Positions 1-8,933 are shown, numbered from the stretch's first letter. The stretch is DNA of 44,035 bases from Acidobacteriota bacterium (GCA_016933615.1 JAFGAO010000227.1:1-44035), one strand, 5' to 3'. Numbers and translations are program-made. Notes: generated by a model not told the origin, from the sequence alone.

Positions 1-725
1 ATTGGGGTTTCACGTGTCTCGAGAATTTCAATATCGGTTTGCATTGTCCTGAATCTCCACGAATTCTTGGTTGTATGCTTAGGCTGGCAAATCCTTTTGC
101 AGCTTCATAACCAGAGGATTCCACTTGCCATAACCATCTCCTTCCTAAATTGTTTAAAAGAAACAACCTAGGGGATAAATTCATTCAGGCGCATTGCCCT
201 ACGCACTGCATAGGAACAATCCCATGCTCGTTTAAGAACAAACGCACCCGACGCCCCGGATAAAAACCGAGACATAGACAGCTATGCTGCAAACAGCTTC
301 AGGTCTTTGCTCTGACTCAGTTTGTGAGGAATTCCCCGACCAGGATATTCCGAAGAATCGGTCGAAGATTCTTCCAGACGAGAGAGCTATTCGAGAAAAC
401 CTGTGGCCGGTCTGTTCTGCCGATCGGCCTCCGGCTTTTCAGAATTTCTGAAAAGCCTGTACTGCTTAACCTACTACATTCACTGAATGAACAAAAACTA
501 ACAGGGTGTTTTTTAGATGTCAACTAAAAAACTAGATTTTGATAAAAATTTCTAAAGTTATGGAAGGGTAATACTTTCTCTATAAGAATAATATAGTGAC
601 TATTCAGTTAACGACAATGCCGTCGGGTTGCCGATACATCCCGGGAATGAAACGGGATGTAAATTGTATGCCTTTTTCAGGAACGGGCTTCCATCTGTTG
701 GGCCGTCTATATAAACGGGGATGGA
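1..725. other. Gene-poor left edge
   Basis: No convincing gene here; composition is visibly richer in A/T than the rest. A minus-strand frame starting at a GTG at 122-124 stays open to the window edge (about 41 codons) and has a purine-rich GGAAGGAG 13 bases upstream, so the 5' end of a gene reading left is possible but unproven. On the minus strand a perfect TTGACA (518-523) lies 17 bases from TAGTTT (495-500), a possible weak promoter reading left. The 122 bases downstream of the M50/HlyD gene stop show no clear terminator. Short open frames at 317-527 look like chance. Confidence 0.4.
433..457. repeat. Perfect 10-bp inverted repeat
   Basis: GGCTTTTCAG (433-442) and CTGAAAAGCC (448-457) are perfect reverse complements around a 5-base AATTT loop. 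No T-run follows, so it is a weak terminator candidate; an operator-like site is equally possible. No flanking gene explains it. Confidence 0.5.
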
Positions 726-3101
726 TCAAGGCAGGTATTCCCAGAACTCGGTCCTGAGCCATCGGAGGGCTCTCCGGGATGCAATTTCGAGGATCATTCT
801 TTTGCCGCAAAGTATCTTGCCGACTCCTGTCATGCCCGGTTTCAAAGATCCGTCACGATTTTCGAGTTCGCCTTTAACGGTCACTATTCTTTCGGATCCG
901 TTTTTGTCCGTCACAGGCGCAATGCTCTTTACCTCCGCTTCAAACCTCTTGTGGGGAAATCCCCGAACCTTCATGGTAATGGGCAGTCCCAATTGTACTT
1001 CTCCAATTTCTTTTTCGGGTATGGGCATCTCTATGGTGACGGCCCCCTGGCTGACGATTAAACAGAATACGTCCCCTTTATCGAGATAATCTCCAATCCG
1101 GTTTCGCAAATAAGGAGTTGCGATCACGCCGTCGATGGGGCTGCGGATTTTCAAAAGATTTAATTCCTTTTCCAGTATTTTTAATTTCTCTTCGAGCTTG
1201 GCAACTTGGGATTCGGCCGCGCGTATGTCTTCCGAGCGCGAGCCGGCAAGGAGCAGCTGAAGTTCGCTTTCCGCCTGGGCCAGCTCCTTCCGTTTGATGT
1301 CCCGGATCCTTTCCGTTTGCTCTTCTAAAACGTTCAGCTGCCCCATGGCCTCGGAAAGTTCTTTCTGGCTGACTTCATAAATGGTGCGATAACGGTCCGC
1401 TTCGTTCCGTGCAATCAATCCGTTCTGGAGGAGGCTCATGGTTCGTTCATGGTTCAGACGGGCATTCGCCAGCTCCGCTTCTCTTTTGGCTACGGTATCC
1501 CCAAGGACCGCGCGCTCTTTGTTGATTCTGGATGCGTTTTCATATTCGGATTTTTTGGTCGCGATCAGCCTCCGGACTTTTTCAATCTCCTCGGGCCGGG
1601 ATCCCGCTTTTAAAAGATCCAAAGCGGCATTCTGGGCCGCCAGCTCTCCCCTGGTATCCTGATAGCTTTCTGCCAAATCCAGGTTTTCAATCTCCGCCAG
1701 AATTGAGTTCGCGGCAACCCGGCTGCCCTGATCGACGAAGATTTTGGTTATGTGGCCCTCAACCTGAGGCGTTATTTGGACCTGTTTGAGCGGAACGATG
1801 GTGAAATCGCTGGAAATCTTCAGTTCCCAGGGAAGAAAAGCGCAGAGAAACAACAACAGAAGAGCGATCGAACGCCTGGGGCTTCTATAGATGCGCGTGA
1901 AAACCGCTTTCAAGAACTTTCCGGACGAAGTAGCATTTTCCTTTCCGACCGCAGGCATTGTCATTACAAAAAGCATAGCGGCGATGATCGCGCCCCACGT
2001 CCGATATTCCCGTATCATCCAACCCCCGATGAGGTGGACCATGTACAAAACGATTCCTATTGTGAACAGGAAGGACGCGGTTCCGTAAAGCAGCAGTATT
2101 CTTCTCTCTTCATGTCCGGAATCAACCTTCCGGGCGTTTTCGGAACCGGTAAGCCATGCGACCAGTTTATGCTTCAGATAGGAAAACGCCTTTGTCCTCA
2201 AATTGGGTATTTCGATGAAATCGCTCAGCATGTAATACCCGTCAAGCCGGATCAAAGGATTGAAGTTAAAAAATACCAGTATTCCGTTGAATACGATGCT
2301 GATGATGCAGATGCGGCTGATGAGGGTTTCCGGAGCCGCCAGCCTCCAGAAAATGGTCGCGACGGCCCAGAGAAAAATCTGTATATATCCCCCCGCCAGA
2401 GCCACAAGAATCTTTTCGCGTTTTTTCAGCATCCATGCGTCACTGGTATTGCAGTAGAAGGCAGGAATAAAGTAGAGAAGCATGATCCCCATCTCCTCCA
2501 CCTTTCCGCCGAAGTGTTTCAGGGTAATGCCGTGGGCGAATTCGTGAACCGTCACGATGGCGAAAGCAACGACCAGGATCAGGGGAAGGGAATACAGGGA
2601 GAAGAGCCCGGCCAGGGAGTGGAACAGGGATTTCCAGTGCAGGATTGAAAGAACTAAGGCGACGACTGCAACGAAACCGAAAAAATACTGAAAGGACGCG
2701 CTGAAAAAGAAACGGCTTCTTTTCGTCAGGCGGGTTAACAACCCGTCCGGATTAAACGCCCAGATCTTTATGCGAAAAATATTCTGAAAGCTCTTGCGCC
2801 GGGTCGGAGCCGTACTCCTGAGCTGCGCCCAGCAATAGGCGTGGTCGAGCAGCAGGAGGTCCCGCAATTTTCCAGCGAATTCAGCGATCTGTTCGGCGGT
2901 TGCCTCCACCCCGTGTTTCCCGGACACATCGGCGGCTATGGATTCGTAATCCCTTTGTCCGCCGAGAAGCTCCAGGACGGAAGCCTGTACGGAAGAAAAG
3001 CGGTAAAAGCGGCGCGTGACAGGATCCTTAACAAGGACCCCGGAATTTTCATCCGCCAGTATTTCAAGGTCCGATCGTAATTTTGCGTTCTCTTCCGCCA
3101 T
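726..3101 (-). CDS. PqqD-like / M50 peptidase / HlyD adaptor fusion membrane protein
   Basis: Seen: residues about 20-90 resemble a PqqD-like domain (the fold of peptide-binding RiPP recognition elements). Several membrane segments follow, with the zinc-metallopeptidase motif HEFAH at 186-190 and the second M50 motif NPLIRLDGYY near 280-290. After a further membrane segment around 415-430 comes a HlyD-type adaptor: a lipoyl half (VEGHITKIFVDQGSRV), a long Glu/Arg-rich coiled coil (about 480-640) and the second lipoyl half (SPIDGVIATP). Known: such chimeras occur widely and are annotated as site-2-protease-like or efflux adaptor proteins, often near peptide-export genes. Inferred: a membrane protein handling or exporting a peptide. 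Its C-terminal RWLRTEFW end looks complete. No ABC transporter, radical SAM enzyme or obvious precursor peptide is adjacent. Start: first ATG, with a poor RBS. Divergent from the FGE-like lipoprotein. Confidence 0.85.
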   Translation of the reverse strand: MAEENAKLRSDLEILADENSGVLVKDPVTRRFYRFSSVQASVLELLGGQRDYESIAADVSGKHGVEATAEQIAEFAGKLRDLLLLDHAYCWAQLRSTAPTRRKSFQNIFRIKIWAFNPDGLLTRLTKRSRFFFSASFQYFFGFVAVVALVLSILHWKSLFHSLAGLFSLYSLPLILVVAFAIVTVHEFAHGITLKHFGGKVEEMGIMLLYFIPAFYCNTSDAWMLKKREKILVALAGGYIQIFLWAVATIFWRLAAPETLISRICIISIVFNGILVFFNFNPLIRLDGYYMLSDFIEIPNLRTKAFSYLKHKLVAWLTGSENARKVDSGHEERRILLLYGTASFLFTIGIVLYMVHLIGGWMIREYRTWGAIIAAMLFVMTMPAVGKENATSSGKFLKAVFTRIYRSPRRSIALLLLFLCAFLPWELKISSDFTIVPLKQVQITPQVEGHITKIFVDQGSRVAANSILAEIENLDLAESYQDTRGELAAQNAALDLLKAGSRPEEIEKVRRLIATKKSEYENASRINKERAVLGDTVAKREAELANARLNHERTMSLLQNGLIARNEADRYRTIYEVSQKELSEAMGQLNVLEEQTERIRDIKRKELAQAESELQLLLAGSRSEDIRAAESQVAKLEEKLKILEKELNLLKIRSPIDGVIATPYLRNRIGDYLDKGDVFCLIVSQGAVTIEMPIPEKEIGEVQLGLPITMKVRGFPHKRFEAEVKSIAPVTDKNGSERIVTVKGELENRDGSLKPGMTGVGKILCGKRMILEIASRRALRWLRTEFWEYLP

Positions 3102-3364
3102 TTCCGGCCTCAGGTGCTGTGCGTCGAATATTGCCGACCATTTCCTGTATGGTTGCGCATGATAGTAATAGATACAGGGAATTGCAACGAGAATACGTGT
3201 TGGGACAACCCACCGAGGGGGTGATCGGGTGCAACGCCGACAGGCGCAACAAAGGAGGCGTAAATGGTCCGGATATTAACCGAACATGCTGTAATTGTTT
3301 TCCGGATTGAGGTATTGTATAAACGCATTTGTTATAGATAGAGCCGGTTCTCAAAGGAGGGATC

Positions 3365-4192
3365 ATGCTTCGAAAATTCGGTATCGTGCTGTTTATTCTA
3401 ACTCTGGTTTTGGCTATTAGCGCCTGCGGCGGCAAGGAAGAGGTCGAGACGGAGCCCGTGGTGGAAGAAACCACACCCCAGATTGTGCCGGGAGAGATGG
3501 TTCTTGTCCCTGAAGGAGAATTCATTCTAGGAACGGATGACAAGGACCATTTTGCCTACTATCCTGACCGCAAAATGACGCTTCCCGCGTTTTACATCGA
3601 CAAATACGAAGTGACGAATAATGAATTTTTGGAATTTTCCATCGCGGAAAACTATGCGGGAGAAGGAGCCAAAGAGGGCAGGGATTGGCGCCTTTTCATG
3701 ACCGCCGAAACGGCAAATAATCCGGTCGTAATGATCACGTACAACGACGCTGAGACCTACTGCAAGTCCAAGGGTAAGAAGGTGCCTACAGAGTTTGAGT
3801 GGGAAAAGGCGGCTCGGGGGACGGAAGGATTCCGATATCCCTGGGGGAACGAGTGGGACGAGAAGCGAACCAATACCTATGAATCCGGTTTCGAAAAGCC
3901 GGTTGCCATCGGCCAATTCGAAGACGTGAGCCCCTACGGCGTGCACGACGCGATGGGGAACGTTCAGGAATGGACGGCCTCGCCGTATAAGCCCTACAAA
4001 GGCGGTAAAAGAGATCCTAATGCAGCCGAAGGAATGAAAGTTGTCCGGGGTCTTTCCTACGTGTATCGTGGAAGAATGGGATCCGTTTACGAGCGCACAG
4101 CCTATGTGCCGAACTATCTTTCAAATTTCGGTTTCCGCTGCGCCAAGGACGCGACTCCCGAAGAAGCGGCTGAAGGCCAGAACGCTCAGTAA
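3365..4192 (+). CDS. Lipoprotein with FGE-sulfatase (SUMF1) fold
   Basis: A signal peptide ends in the lipobox ISAC with the lipidated cysteine at residue 21. The rest is a formylglycine-generating-enzyme/sulfatase-modifying domain: MVLVPEGEFILGTDD, FYIDKYEVTNNEF, VPTEFEWEKAARG, YPWGNEWD, DAMGNVQEWT and a final NFGFRCAKD. Known: genuine FGE has a catalytic cysteine pair or copper-binding cysteines; here the segment between VVRGLSYV and FGFRC has no cysteine, so sulfatase activation is unlikely. Such domains are often carbohydrate- or ligand-binding surface proteins. A strong AAAGGAGG lies 4 bases before the ATG. The 263 bases upstream, between this gene and the divergent M50/HlyD gene, show small GC hairpins near 3200-3250 but no recognised riboswitch. 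Monocistronic and convergent with rlmI. Confidence 0.88.
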   Translation: MLRKFGIVLFILTLVLAISACGGKEEVETEPVVEETTPQIVPGEMVLVPEGEFILGTDDKDHFAYYPDRKMTLPAFYIDKYEVTNNEFLEFSIAENYAGEGAKEGRDWRLFMTAETANNPVVMITYNDAETYCKSKGKKVPTEFEWEKAARGTEGFRYPWGNEWDEKRTNTYESGFEKPVAIGQFEDVSPYGVHDAMGNVQEWTASPYKPYKGGKRDPNAAEGMKVVRGLSYVYRGRMGSVYERTAYVPNYLSNFGFRCAKDATPEEAAEGQNAQ

Positions 4193-4218
4193 TTCATTTT
4201 CTCAAAGAAACACGCCCA

Positions 4219-4250
4219 GGCGGAGGACCCATCAGAGGGGTATCTCCGCC
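4219..4250. terminator. Possible bidirectional terminator between convergent genes
   Basis: GGCGGAG (4219-4225) pairs with CTCCGCC (4244-4250), with inner ACCC/GGGT pairing. It lies between the convergent lipoprotein and rlmI genes. The U-tracts on either side are weak (TTCG on plus, TTTCTTT farther off on minus). Confidence 0.45.
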
Positions 4251-4277
4251 TTCGCGTATTCGTTCCAAGAAAACGAT

Positions 4278-5456
4278 TTATAAAATTCTCAAAACAAAGC
4301 ATTTCAAATATTTGGTTTCCGGCATACCCGCCAGCGCAGGGTGATCGTCCGACTGTCCGCGCATTTCTATAATCTGGACATAGCGATGAGCATCGCGCGC
4401 GGCTTCGCACACAAGTTTGAAGAAATTCGATTCAGGCATATGGTATGAACAGCTGGATGTAATAAGGACTCCTTCCGGCTCCAGGAGCTTGATCGCCCTC
4501 AGGTTGATTTCCTTGTATCCTTTCCGGGCTCCTTCTAGTGCCTTGCGGTTTTTGGCGAACGCCGGGGGATCCAGGCAGATTGTGTTAAACCTTTGCCCTG
4601 AGCTCTCCAGATCCCTCAGATAATCAAATACGTTGCCTTCTTCAAAGCGGACATTGCCCGCTTTATTAAGATCCCGGTTGCGTTCCGCCGTTTCAAGGGA
4701 ATCGGCCGAAATATCCACGGCCAGGACAGATTCACAGGATTGGGCGAAATGGAGAGCGAAGGCTCCGGTATTTGTGAAACAATCGAGCGCGCGGCCGGAG
4801 GCGTAGATCCGGCCGGAAATCCGGTTCCGGCTCTGGTCCAGGAAGAACCCGGTTTTCTGGCCCATGCGCATGTCGACCAGGAAACGGACGCCGCCCTCCT
4901 GGATCTCGACTTCTTCGGGAACATATCCGTACAGAAAGCCCTTTGTTTGCTCCAGGCCTTCCAGCGCACGCGCTCTTACATCATTCCGCTCCATTATTCC
5001 GGACGGCTTCAAGAGGTCCCGTAGCGTGTCGGCTATCAGTGGTTTTAAAACGTCCGCTCCAAAGGAAAGGGTTTGCAGTACCAGGTACCGGTCATACCGA
5101 TCCACAATAACGGCCGGCAGCATGTCGCCTTCTCCGAACACAAGCCTGCAAGCGGAACCTTCGCGGATGAGGAGCCGCCGACGGGCGACCGCACTTTCTA
5201 TCCTGGTTCGAAAAAGCTCCGCTGTCGGGGGGGTATCGGATCGGGAGAGCAACCTCAGGCGTATTTGCGATTGACGGCTGTAAAAGGCGTAACCGAGATT
5301 GTTGCCCGCCGCGTCTTCAACCTTAATGATTGCCGGGGATGTCTTTTCCGGTTCCCGCACAACGTCGCCGGCATAGATCCATAGATGGCCGCTGCGCAGC
5401 CTCTGGACGGCGCGGGCGTTAATCTGCACACTTTCCTCTATTTTGAACGGATCCAC
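4278..5456 (-). CDS. rlmI: 23S rRNA (cytosine-C5)-methyltransferase, RlmI type
   Basis: Class I SAM-dependent methyltransferase of the RlmI/YccW family, which methylates C5 of cytosine 1962 (E. coli numbering) in 23S rRNA. Seen: an N-terminal PUA-like domain (about 8-75, with HLWIYAGDV), an EEHR-like middle region, and a Rossmann domain with SAM motif ALDCFTNTGAFALHF (223-237), DPPAF (296-300) and SSCSYH (334-339). Length 392 is usual for the family. It is the second gene of a minus-strand pair, 33 bases after the CCA-adding enzyme gene, so both probably share one RNA-processing transcript. The exact target in this organism is inferred from family. Confidence 0.9.
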   Translation of the reverse strand: MDPFKIEESVQINARAVQRLRSGHLWIYAGDVVREPEKTSPAIIKVEDAAGNNLGYAFYSRQSQIRLRLLSRSDTPPTAELFRTRIESAVARRRLLIREGSACRLVFGEGDMLPAVIVDRYDRYLVLQTLSFGADVLKPLIADTLRDLLKPSGIMERNDVRARALEGLEQTKGFLYGYVPEEVEIQEGGVRFLVDMRMGQKTGFFLDQSRNRISGRIYASGRALDCFTNTGAFALHFAQSCESVLAVDISADSLETAERNRDLNKAGNVRFEEGNVFDYLRDLESSGQRFNTICLDPPAFAKNRKALEGARKGYKEINLRAIKLLEPEGVLITSSCSYHMPESNFFKLVCEAARDAHRYVQIIEMRGQSDDHPALAGMPETKYLKCFVLRIL

Positions 5457-5489
5457 GATACCTCTGCATAGAAATTACAGATTGAAAAA

Positions 5490-6785
5490 TTAATTTGTTT
5501 TGGGGAAAGCTCTTCTTACGTGTTCGATCGCATCCTCTTTGGTATGGATTGCCCCTTCGAGTTGAAGATCCTCGATGTTTTGTAGAATGCTTTTGAAAAC
5601 CGGGCCGGGCTTGTAACCCAGAGCGATCAGACCCTCCCCATCGAGCAGCGGCGCTGTTAGGGGTTCTTTCGCGTATTCCTCGATTTTCCTCCGGCAGAAT
5701 GCATAATTGTCTAGGGCGATTCCGCTGCTGCATGCGCTTGCCCGGTGCAGTTCCATGTGTTCGTCGAAGTTCGGTTTGCGCAGCAGTCTTTTTAACGCGC
5801 TTTTCTTCAGGTTCTTCACTTTAAAGAGCTGCGTCTGCCCCGCTACCAGGTCCGCCACGCTTTCGATACTGTGCCGGGGCAGCCGCAGGCGGCGGCATAT
5901 CTTTTCCGCCCTTCTCCCGCCAAGCTCGGCGGCTTCATCAGGAAGAAAAGAGCCTTCGGAGGATGCGCCGGAAACGGATCCCAGGCGGTGCAGCAGCACT
6001 CCGAACGCCAGTTCGACTGAGGGGCGGCGCAGGAAGGACATCGCCCTTGCGGTCAGCTCAAACGTATCACAGCCGGCGCCGGCAAAGGCTGAAAGTCCGC
6101 GCATTGCCGCGACTTCCGGAATAATGGACGAGAGCAGTCCGCTTTGATGCAGCATCTCGAGGCCCATTCCGGGTGCCGCTCCGGTCAGGATCCCCGTCAG
6201 TTCATCCCGAATCCTTTCCCAGCTGACATCCAGGATTTCAGGAGCCATTTCAAGGATGGCACCCCACGTTCCTTTTTCGATTCTGAAGTTCAGGTTGCAG
6301 GAGAAACGTACGGCGCGCAGCATGCGGAGCTTGTCTTCGGCAAACCTTTCTCGTGGATCACCGATGGTCCGGATTCTCTTTTTTTTTATGTCGGCCTTGC
6401 CTCCCACATAGTCGATCAGGCGACCGGTCTCCGGATCGTAGAGCAGTCCGTTTATTGTGAAATCCCTGCGTCGTGCATCGCGCCGCGGTCCTGAAAAGGT
6501 TACGGAGGAGGGATGGCGGCCGTCCCGGTATGCCGAATCGCTCCGGAAGGTCGCGACCTCATAGGAATGCCCGTACAGACGAACCTGAATGACTCCGAAC
6601 CGGGCTCCTACGGCGGTCGCATTCGGGAAAAGCCGCAGCACCTCCGCCGGGCGGGCGCTGGTTGCGATATCTATATCCTTTGATTTCCGATTCAGAAGGG
6701 AATCCCGGACCCAGCCGCCCGCGAAGAGAGCCATGTGTCCATGCTGTCGAAGCTTCTTGGCGATCCGCCGTGCGGCTTTGTACAT
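5490..6785 (-). CDS. cca: CCA tRNA nucleotidyltransferase / poly(A) polymerase family
   Basis: Class II nucleotidyltransferase. Seen: GGWVRD (23-28), the metal-binding DIDIAT (37-42), RRDFTING (106-113) and ERFAEDKLRMLRAVRF (146-161), followed by a helical neck/body. Known: this family either repairs and adds tRNA 3' CCA or polyadenylates RNA; sequence alone separates the two poorly. The tRNA-Val gene in this window already encodes CCA, which would favour a repair role, but that is one gene only. The first in-frame ATG was chosen: TGA and TAA lie just upstream in frame, and the RBS is weak. First gene of the cca-rlmI pair. Confidence 0.87.
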   Translation of the reverse strand: MYKAARRIAKKLRQHGHMALFAGGWVRDSLLNRKSKDIDIATSARPAEVLRLFPNATAVGARFGVIQVRLYGHSYEVATFRSDSAYRDGRHPSSVTFSGPRRDARRRDFTINGLLYDPETGRLIDYVGGKADIKKKRIRTIGDPRERFAEDKLRMLRAVRFSCNLNFRIEKGTWGAILEMAPEILDVSWERIRDELTGILTGAAPGMGLEMLHQSGLLSSIIPEVAAMRGLSAFAGAGCDTFELTARAMSFLRRPSVELAFGVLLHRLGSVSGASSEGSFLPDEAAELGGRRAEKICRRLRLPRHSIESVADLVAGQTQLFKVKNLKKSALKRLLRKPNFDEHMELHRASACSSGIALDNYAFCRRKIEEYAKEPLTAPLLDGEGLIALGYKPGPVFKSILQNIEDLQLEGAIHTKEDAIEHVRRAFPKTN

Positions 6786-6923
6786 GATTTGCAGGTTTTT
6801 TCATTGGGCTTAGCCTGAGCCGTATCAAAGATTCGGCCGAGCCTTGCCGCGGGATGGGCTTGCTTCTGGCCTGATCCTTTTCGAAGCGAGGAACGGGAAC
6901 GGGAATGCATCGGCGTCGACGCT

Positions 6924-6962
6924 GGAATCGGTATCGGGCTTATAAAAACCGATACCGATTCC
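6924..6962. repeat. Perfect 14-bp inverted repeat
   Basis: GGAATCGGTATCGG (6924-6937) and CCGATACCGATTCC (6949-6962) are exact reverse complements around an 11-base AT-rich loop. A 10-bp palindrome, GCGTCGACGC (6913-6922), abuts the left arm. It lies 138 bases upstream of cca and downstream of the TPR gene, all minus strand. It could end the lepB operon, although the U-tract is in the loop rather than after the stem, or be a processing or protein-binding site. Confidence 0.6.
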
Positions 6963-6990
6963 GAAAACCCGCCCGGATTCGAAGGATATC

Positions 6991-7024
6991 CAGTCCGGTG
7001 CCGGCCGCAGGCCGGGCTGGCTTT
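6991..7024. repeat. GC-rich stem-loop
   Basis: CCGGCC (7001-7006) and GGCCGG (7010-7015) flank a GCA loop, with outer CCAG/CTGG pairing and a short CTTTT on the plus side. It sits just past the end of the TPR gene. No plus-strand gene precedes it, so it may be the 3' structure of the lepB-TPR transcript without a U-tract. Confidence 0.4.
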
Positions 7025-7083
7025 TAACTTCTTGCTTCTCAGGATAAGTTAATTTTCTTTGAATCCATGCTTCAAATTTCAGG

Positions 7084-8262
7084 TCACTGCAGCTTGTCCA
7101 TATATTTATTCCAGTTGTCGTCCTTGAAGATCCTGCGATACAGAGTTCGATATTTTCTGAAATTTTTCTTGTCTCCCAGGTTGTAGTAACTCAGGGCCAT
7201 TCGGACATAGAAAAGGTCGTCGTTCGTAAATCGTTTGGCCAGCTTCAGGGTTTGTTCCCCCTCCTCGACCGCTTCCTTGTAGCGTCCCAGTTCATAATAA
7301 TTGTTGGTGAGATAGCTGCGGGCTTCCACTTTTTCATCTTTTTTCCTTGGATTGCGGCGCAGCATTTCCAGCGTAACAAGCAGGGATTTTTCAAAGGATT
7401 CCAGGCGGAAATAACATTCGGCAATTTTCAAGTAAAGCCAGTTCTGATCTATTTTCTTCCCGGTAATCTGGTTTAGTTCAAAGATTTTTTCATAGGTTTC
7501 CAGCGCCATCTGGTAATTGGAAAGAAGATGGTAGCAGCCGCCCAACTTGAGCTGTATGTCGTCCCGGCGCTCGAAATCCGGATCCAGCTCCAGCACCTTT
7601 GAGAAATGTTTGATCGCTTCGGGATACTGTTTCAGCCCCATGTAGTTGTTGGCCATGCTCTCGTACAGATAGCTCAATCCGGGATCGTTGTCGCTGATCA
7701 CCTGAATCGCTTTTTGCGAGCAGCGGATCGCTTCGTCATGCTTGCCCAGGGCTTCGTAATTGCGGCCCATGCCGGCGTACAGCATCCACTGGGTGTCTTT
7801 TTCCTGGCTTTCCGCATATTGCTCGCAGATTTTCCTGGCCTGGAGGGATTGCGCGAACTTTCCATGATACTCGTAAAGCGCGCCCAGGTGGAAGTATACG
7901 AAACCGTACATGTCTTCCATGAATTCCGGTTTGTCCGGTTTGAACAGGCGTGCGGATTGCTGCAGGTATTTAAATGCCTCCTTGTCGTTACCGGAATTAA
8001 AATAGCAGATGCCGATCTGGCCTGCGAAATATGCTTTCACATTGGGCCGATTCTTCAGGGTCAGCGCCTGGGAATAGATGCGGACCGCGGCTGCGTATTT
8101 CTCTTTTTTGAACAACTCTTCTCCATAGGTATCCAGAAGAGCTATTTTTTCTTCAATGGAAGTGGCACTTTTTAATTTTGTTTCGAATTGTTTTTGGTTC
8201 ACGCTTGATGCCCTCGAAAGAATAATTGAAGCAACATCGGACCACACTTTCAGCCGGATCAT
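7084..8262 (-). CDS. TPR-repeat protein
   Basis: A helical tetratricopeptide-repeat protein of about 390 residues. Repeats are visible throughout, for example AYFAGQIGICYFNSGNDKEA, YAGMGRNYEALGKHDEAIRC, YESMANNYMGLKQYPEAIKH and ARSYLTNNYYELGRYKEAVE. No enzymatic domain or clear signal peptide, so it is probably a cytoplasmic scaffold; no specific partner can be named. Last gene of the lepB cluster, 23 bases after the preceding gene. A GTG at 8202 (giving NQKQFETKLK as the N terminus) has a better RBS (GAGGG, 8 bases upstream) than the ATG used here, so the real protein may lack the first 20 residues. Confidence 0.8.
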   Translation of the reverse strand: MIRLKVWSDVASIILSRASSVNQKQFETKLKSATSIEEKIALLDTYGEELFKKEKYAAAVRIYSQALTLKNRPNVKAYFAGQIGICYFNSGNDKEAFKYLQQSARLFKPDKPEFMEDMYGFVYFHLGALYEYHGKFAQSLQARKICEQYAESQEKDTQWMLYAGMGRNYEALGKHDEAIRCSQKAIQVISDNDPGLSYLYESMANNYMGLKQYPEAIKHFSKVLELDPDFERRDDIQLKLGGCYHLLSNYQMALETYEKIFELNQITGKKIDQNWLYLKIAECYFRLESFEKSLLVTLEMLRRNPRKKDEKVEARSYLTNNYYELGRYKEAVEEGEQTLKLAKRFTNDDLFYVRMALSYYNLGDKKNFRKYRTLYRRIFKDDNWNKYMDKLQ

Positions 8263-8285
8263 CCGCCTACCAACGTTTTCCGGTG

Positions 8286-8933
8286 TTATTGGTAAACCAT
8301 AATATACCCGGGATGAACCGTTACTTTCTTGATGGAGTAAGGCAGCAGGGTAGGCTGCAGCGGATTAAAAGAGAGCTTCTGGCTTTTGCATACAGCCTCA
8401 ACGGCTTCTTCTATAAGAAAATTCGGAAGCCTGCTGCCGTCAAGCAGGGCCTTCTCCAAATAAAGCGTTCCTTCGCCGTTGTTGCTGATAATTTTCCCGC
8501 TGCCGCTGATTACATGGGTTCCGTCAAGTAACAGCAAAATATACCGTGGGATGGATTTTAACGATATTTTCTTCAAGCAATCGAAATCAACGGAAGCCAG
8601 TCCCTCCAGGGTGTCCTGTTTTAATGTCATCTTCAACGTTCCGAGGCACGACTGATACTTTGAATTCGAATTCAGGGCCAGGTAGGAATTTATTTCCTCT
8701 TCGGTAATCCTTGTGGACCGCAATGCCCGCGTTGCGACCTGCGGATTGAAATCCCTTATATCGCTGAACTTTTGCTCGCATCTTTCGGCAGCCTTCTCCG
8801 AGATGGAGAAAGTTCGGGCGTCGGGATGGGCCGGAATGGACCAAAGCAGGAAGAACAGGATGATAATTCCGAACTGCCGAAGGGCCCTGCATTCGAATGC
8901 TGGGAACCGGAAAGGATCCGGTTCGGGTTGCAA
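8286..8933 (-). CDS. Exported protein of unknown function next to lepB
   Basis: Seen: a hydrophobic segment (FGIIILFFLLWSIPAH) ending near PDA, consistent with a signal peptide, then a domain with ITEEEINSYL, ASVDFDCL, HVISGSGKII, GEGTLYLEKALLDG and a terminal PYSIKKVTVHPGYIMVYQ. No catalytic motif. The pattern of alternating strands and the VYQ end resembles uncharacterised periplasmic lipid-binding-like proteins (LmeA/DUF2993-like); this is a resemblance, not an assignment. The start is uncertain: a TTG at 8933 lies just past the lepB stop, and a longer TTG version from 9002 would overlap lepB by 62 bases. Tight spacing implies co-transcription with lepB. Confidence 0.65.
   Translation of the reverse strand: MQPEPDPFRFPAFECRALRQFGIIILFFLLWSIPAHPDARTFSISEKAAERCEQKFSDIRDFNPQVATRALRSTRITEEEINSYLALNSNSKYQSCLGTLKMTLKQDTLEGLASVDFDCLKKISLKSIPRYILLLLDGTHVISGSGKIISNNGEGTLYLEKALLDGSRLPNFLIEEAVEAVCKSQKLSFNPLQPTLLPYSIKKVTVHPGYIMVYQ

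Noticed and set aside
3190-3260. Possible riboswitch in the gap before the FGE-like lipoprotein
   Set aside because: Small GC hairpins are present, but the sequence matches no c-di-GMP, cobalamin or other consensus I know.
3527-3946. Minus-strand open frame under the FGE-like lipoprotein
   Set aside because: It lies wholly within a well-supported gene on the other strand and has no recognisable domain or RBS.
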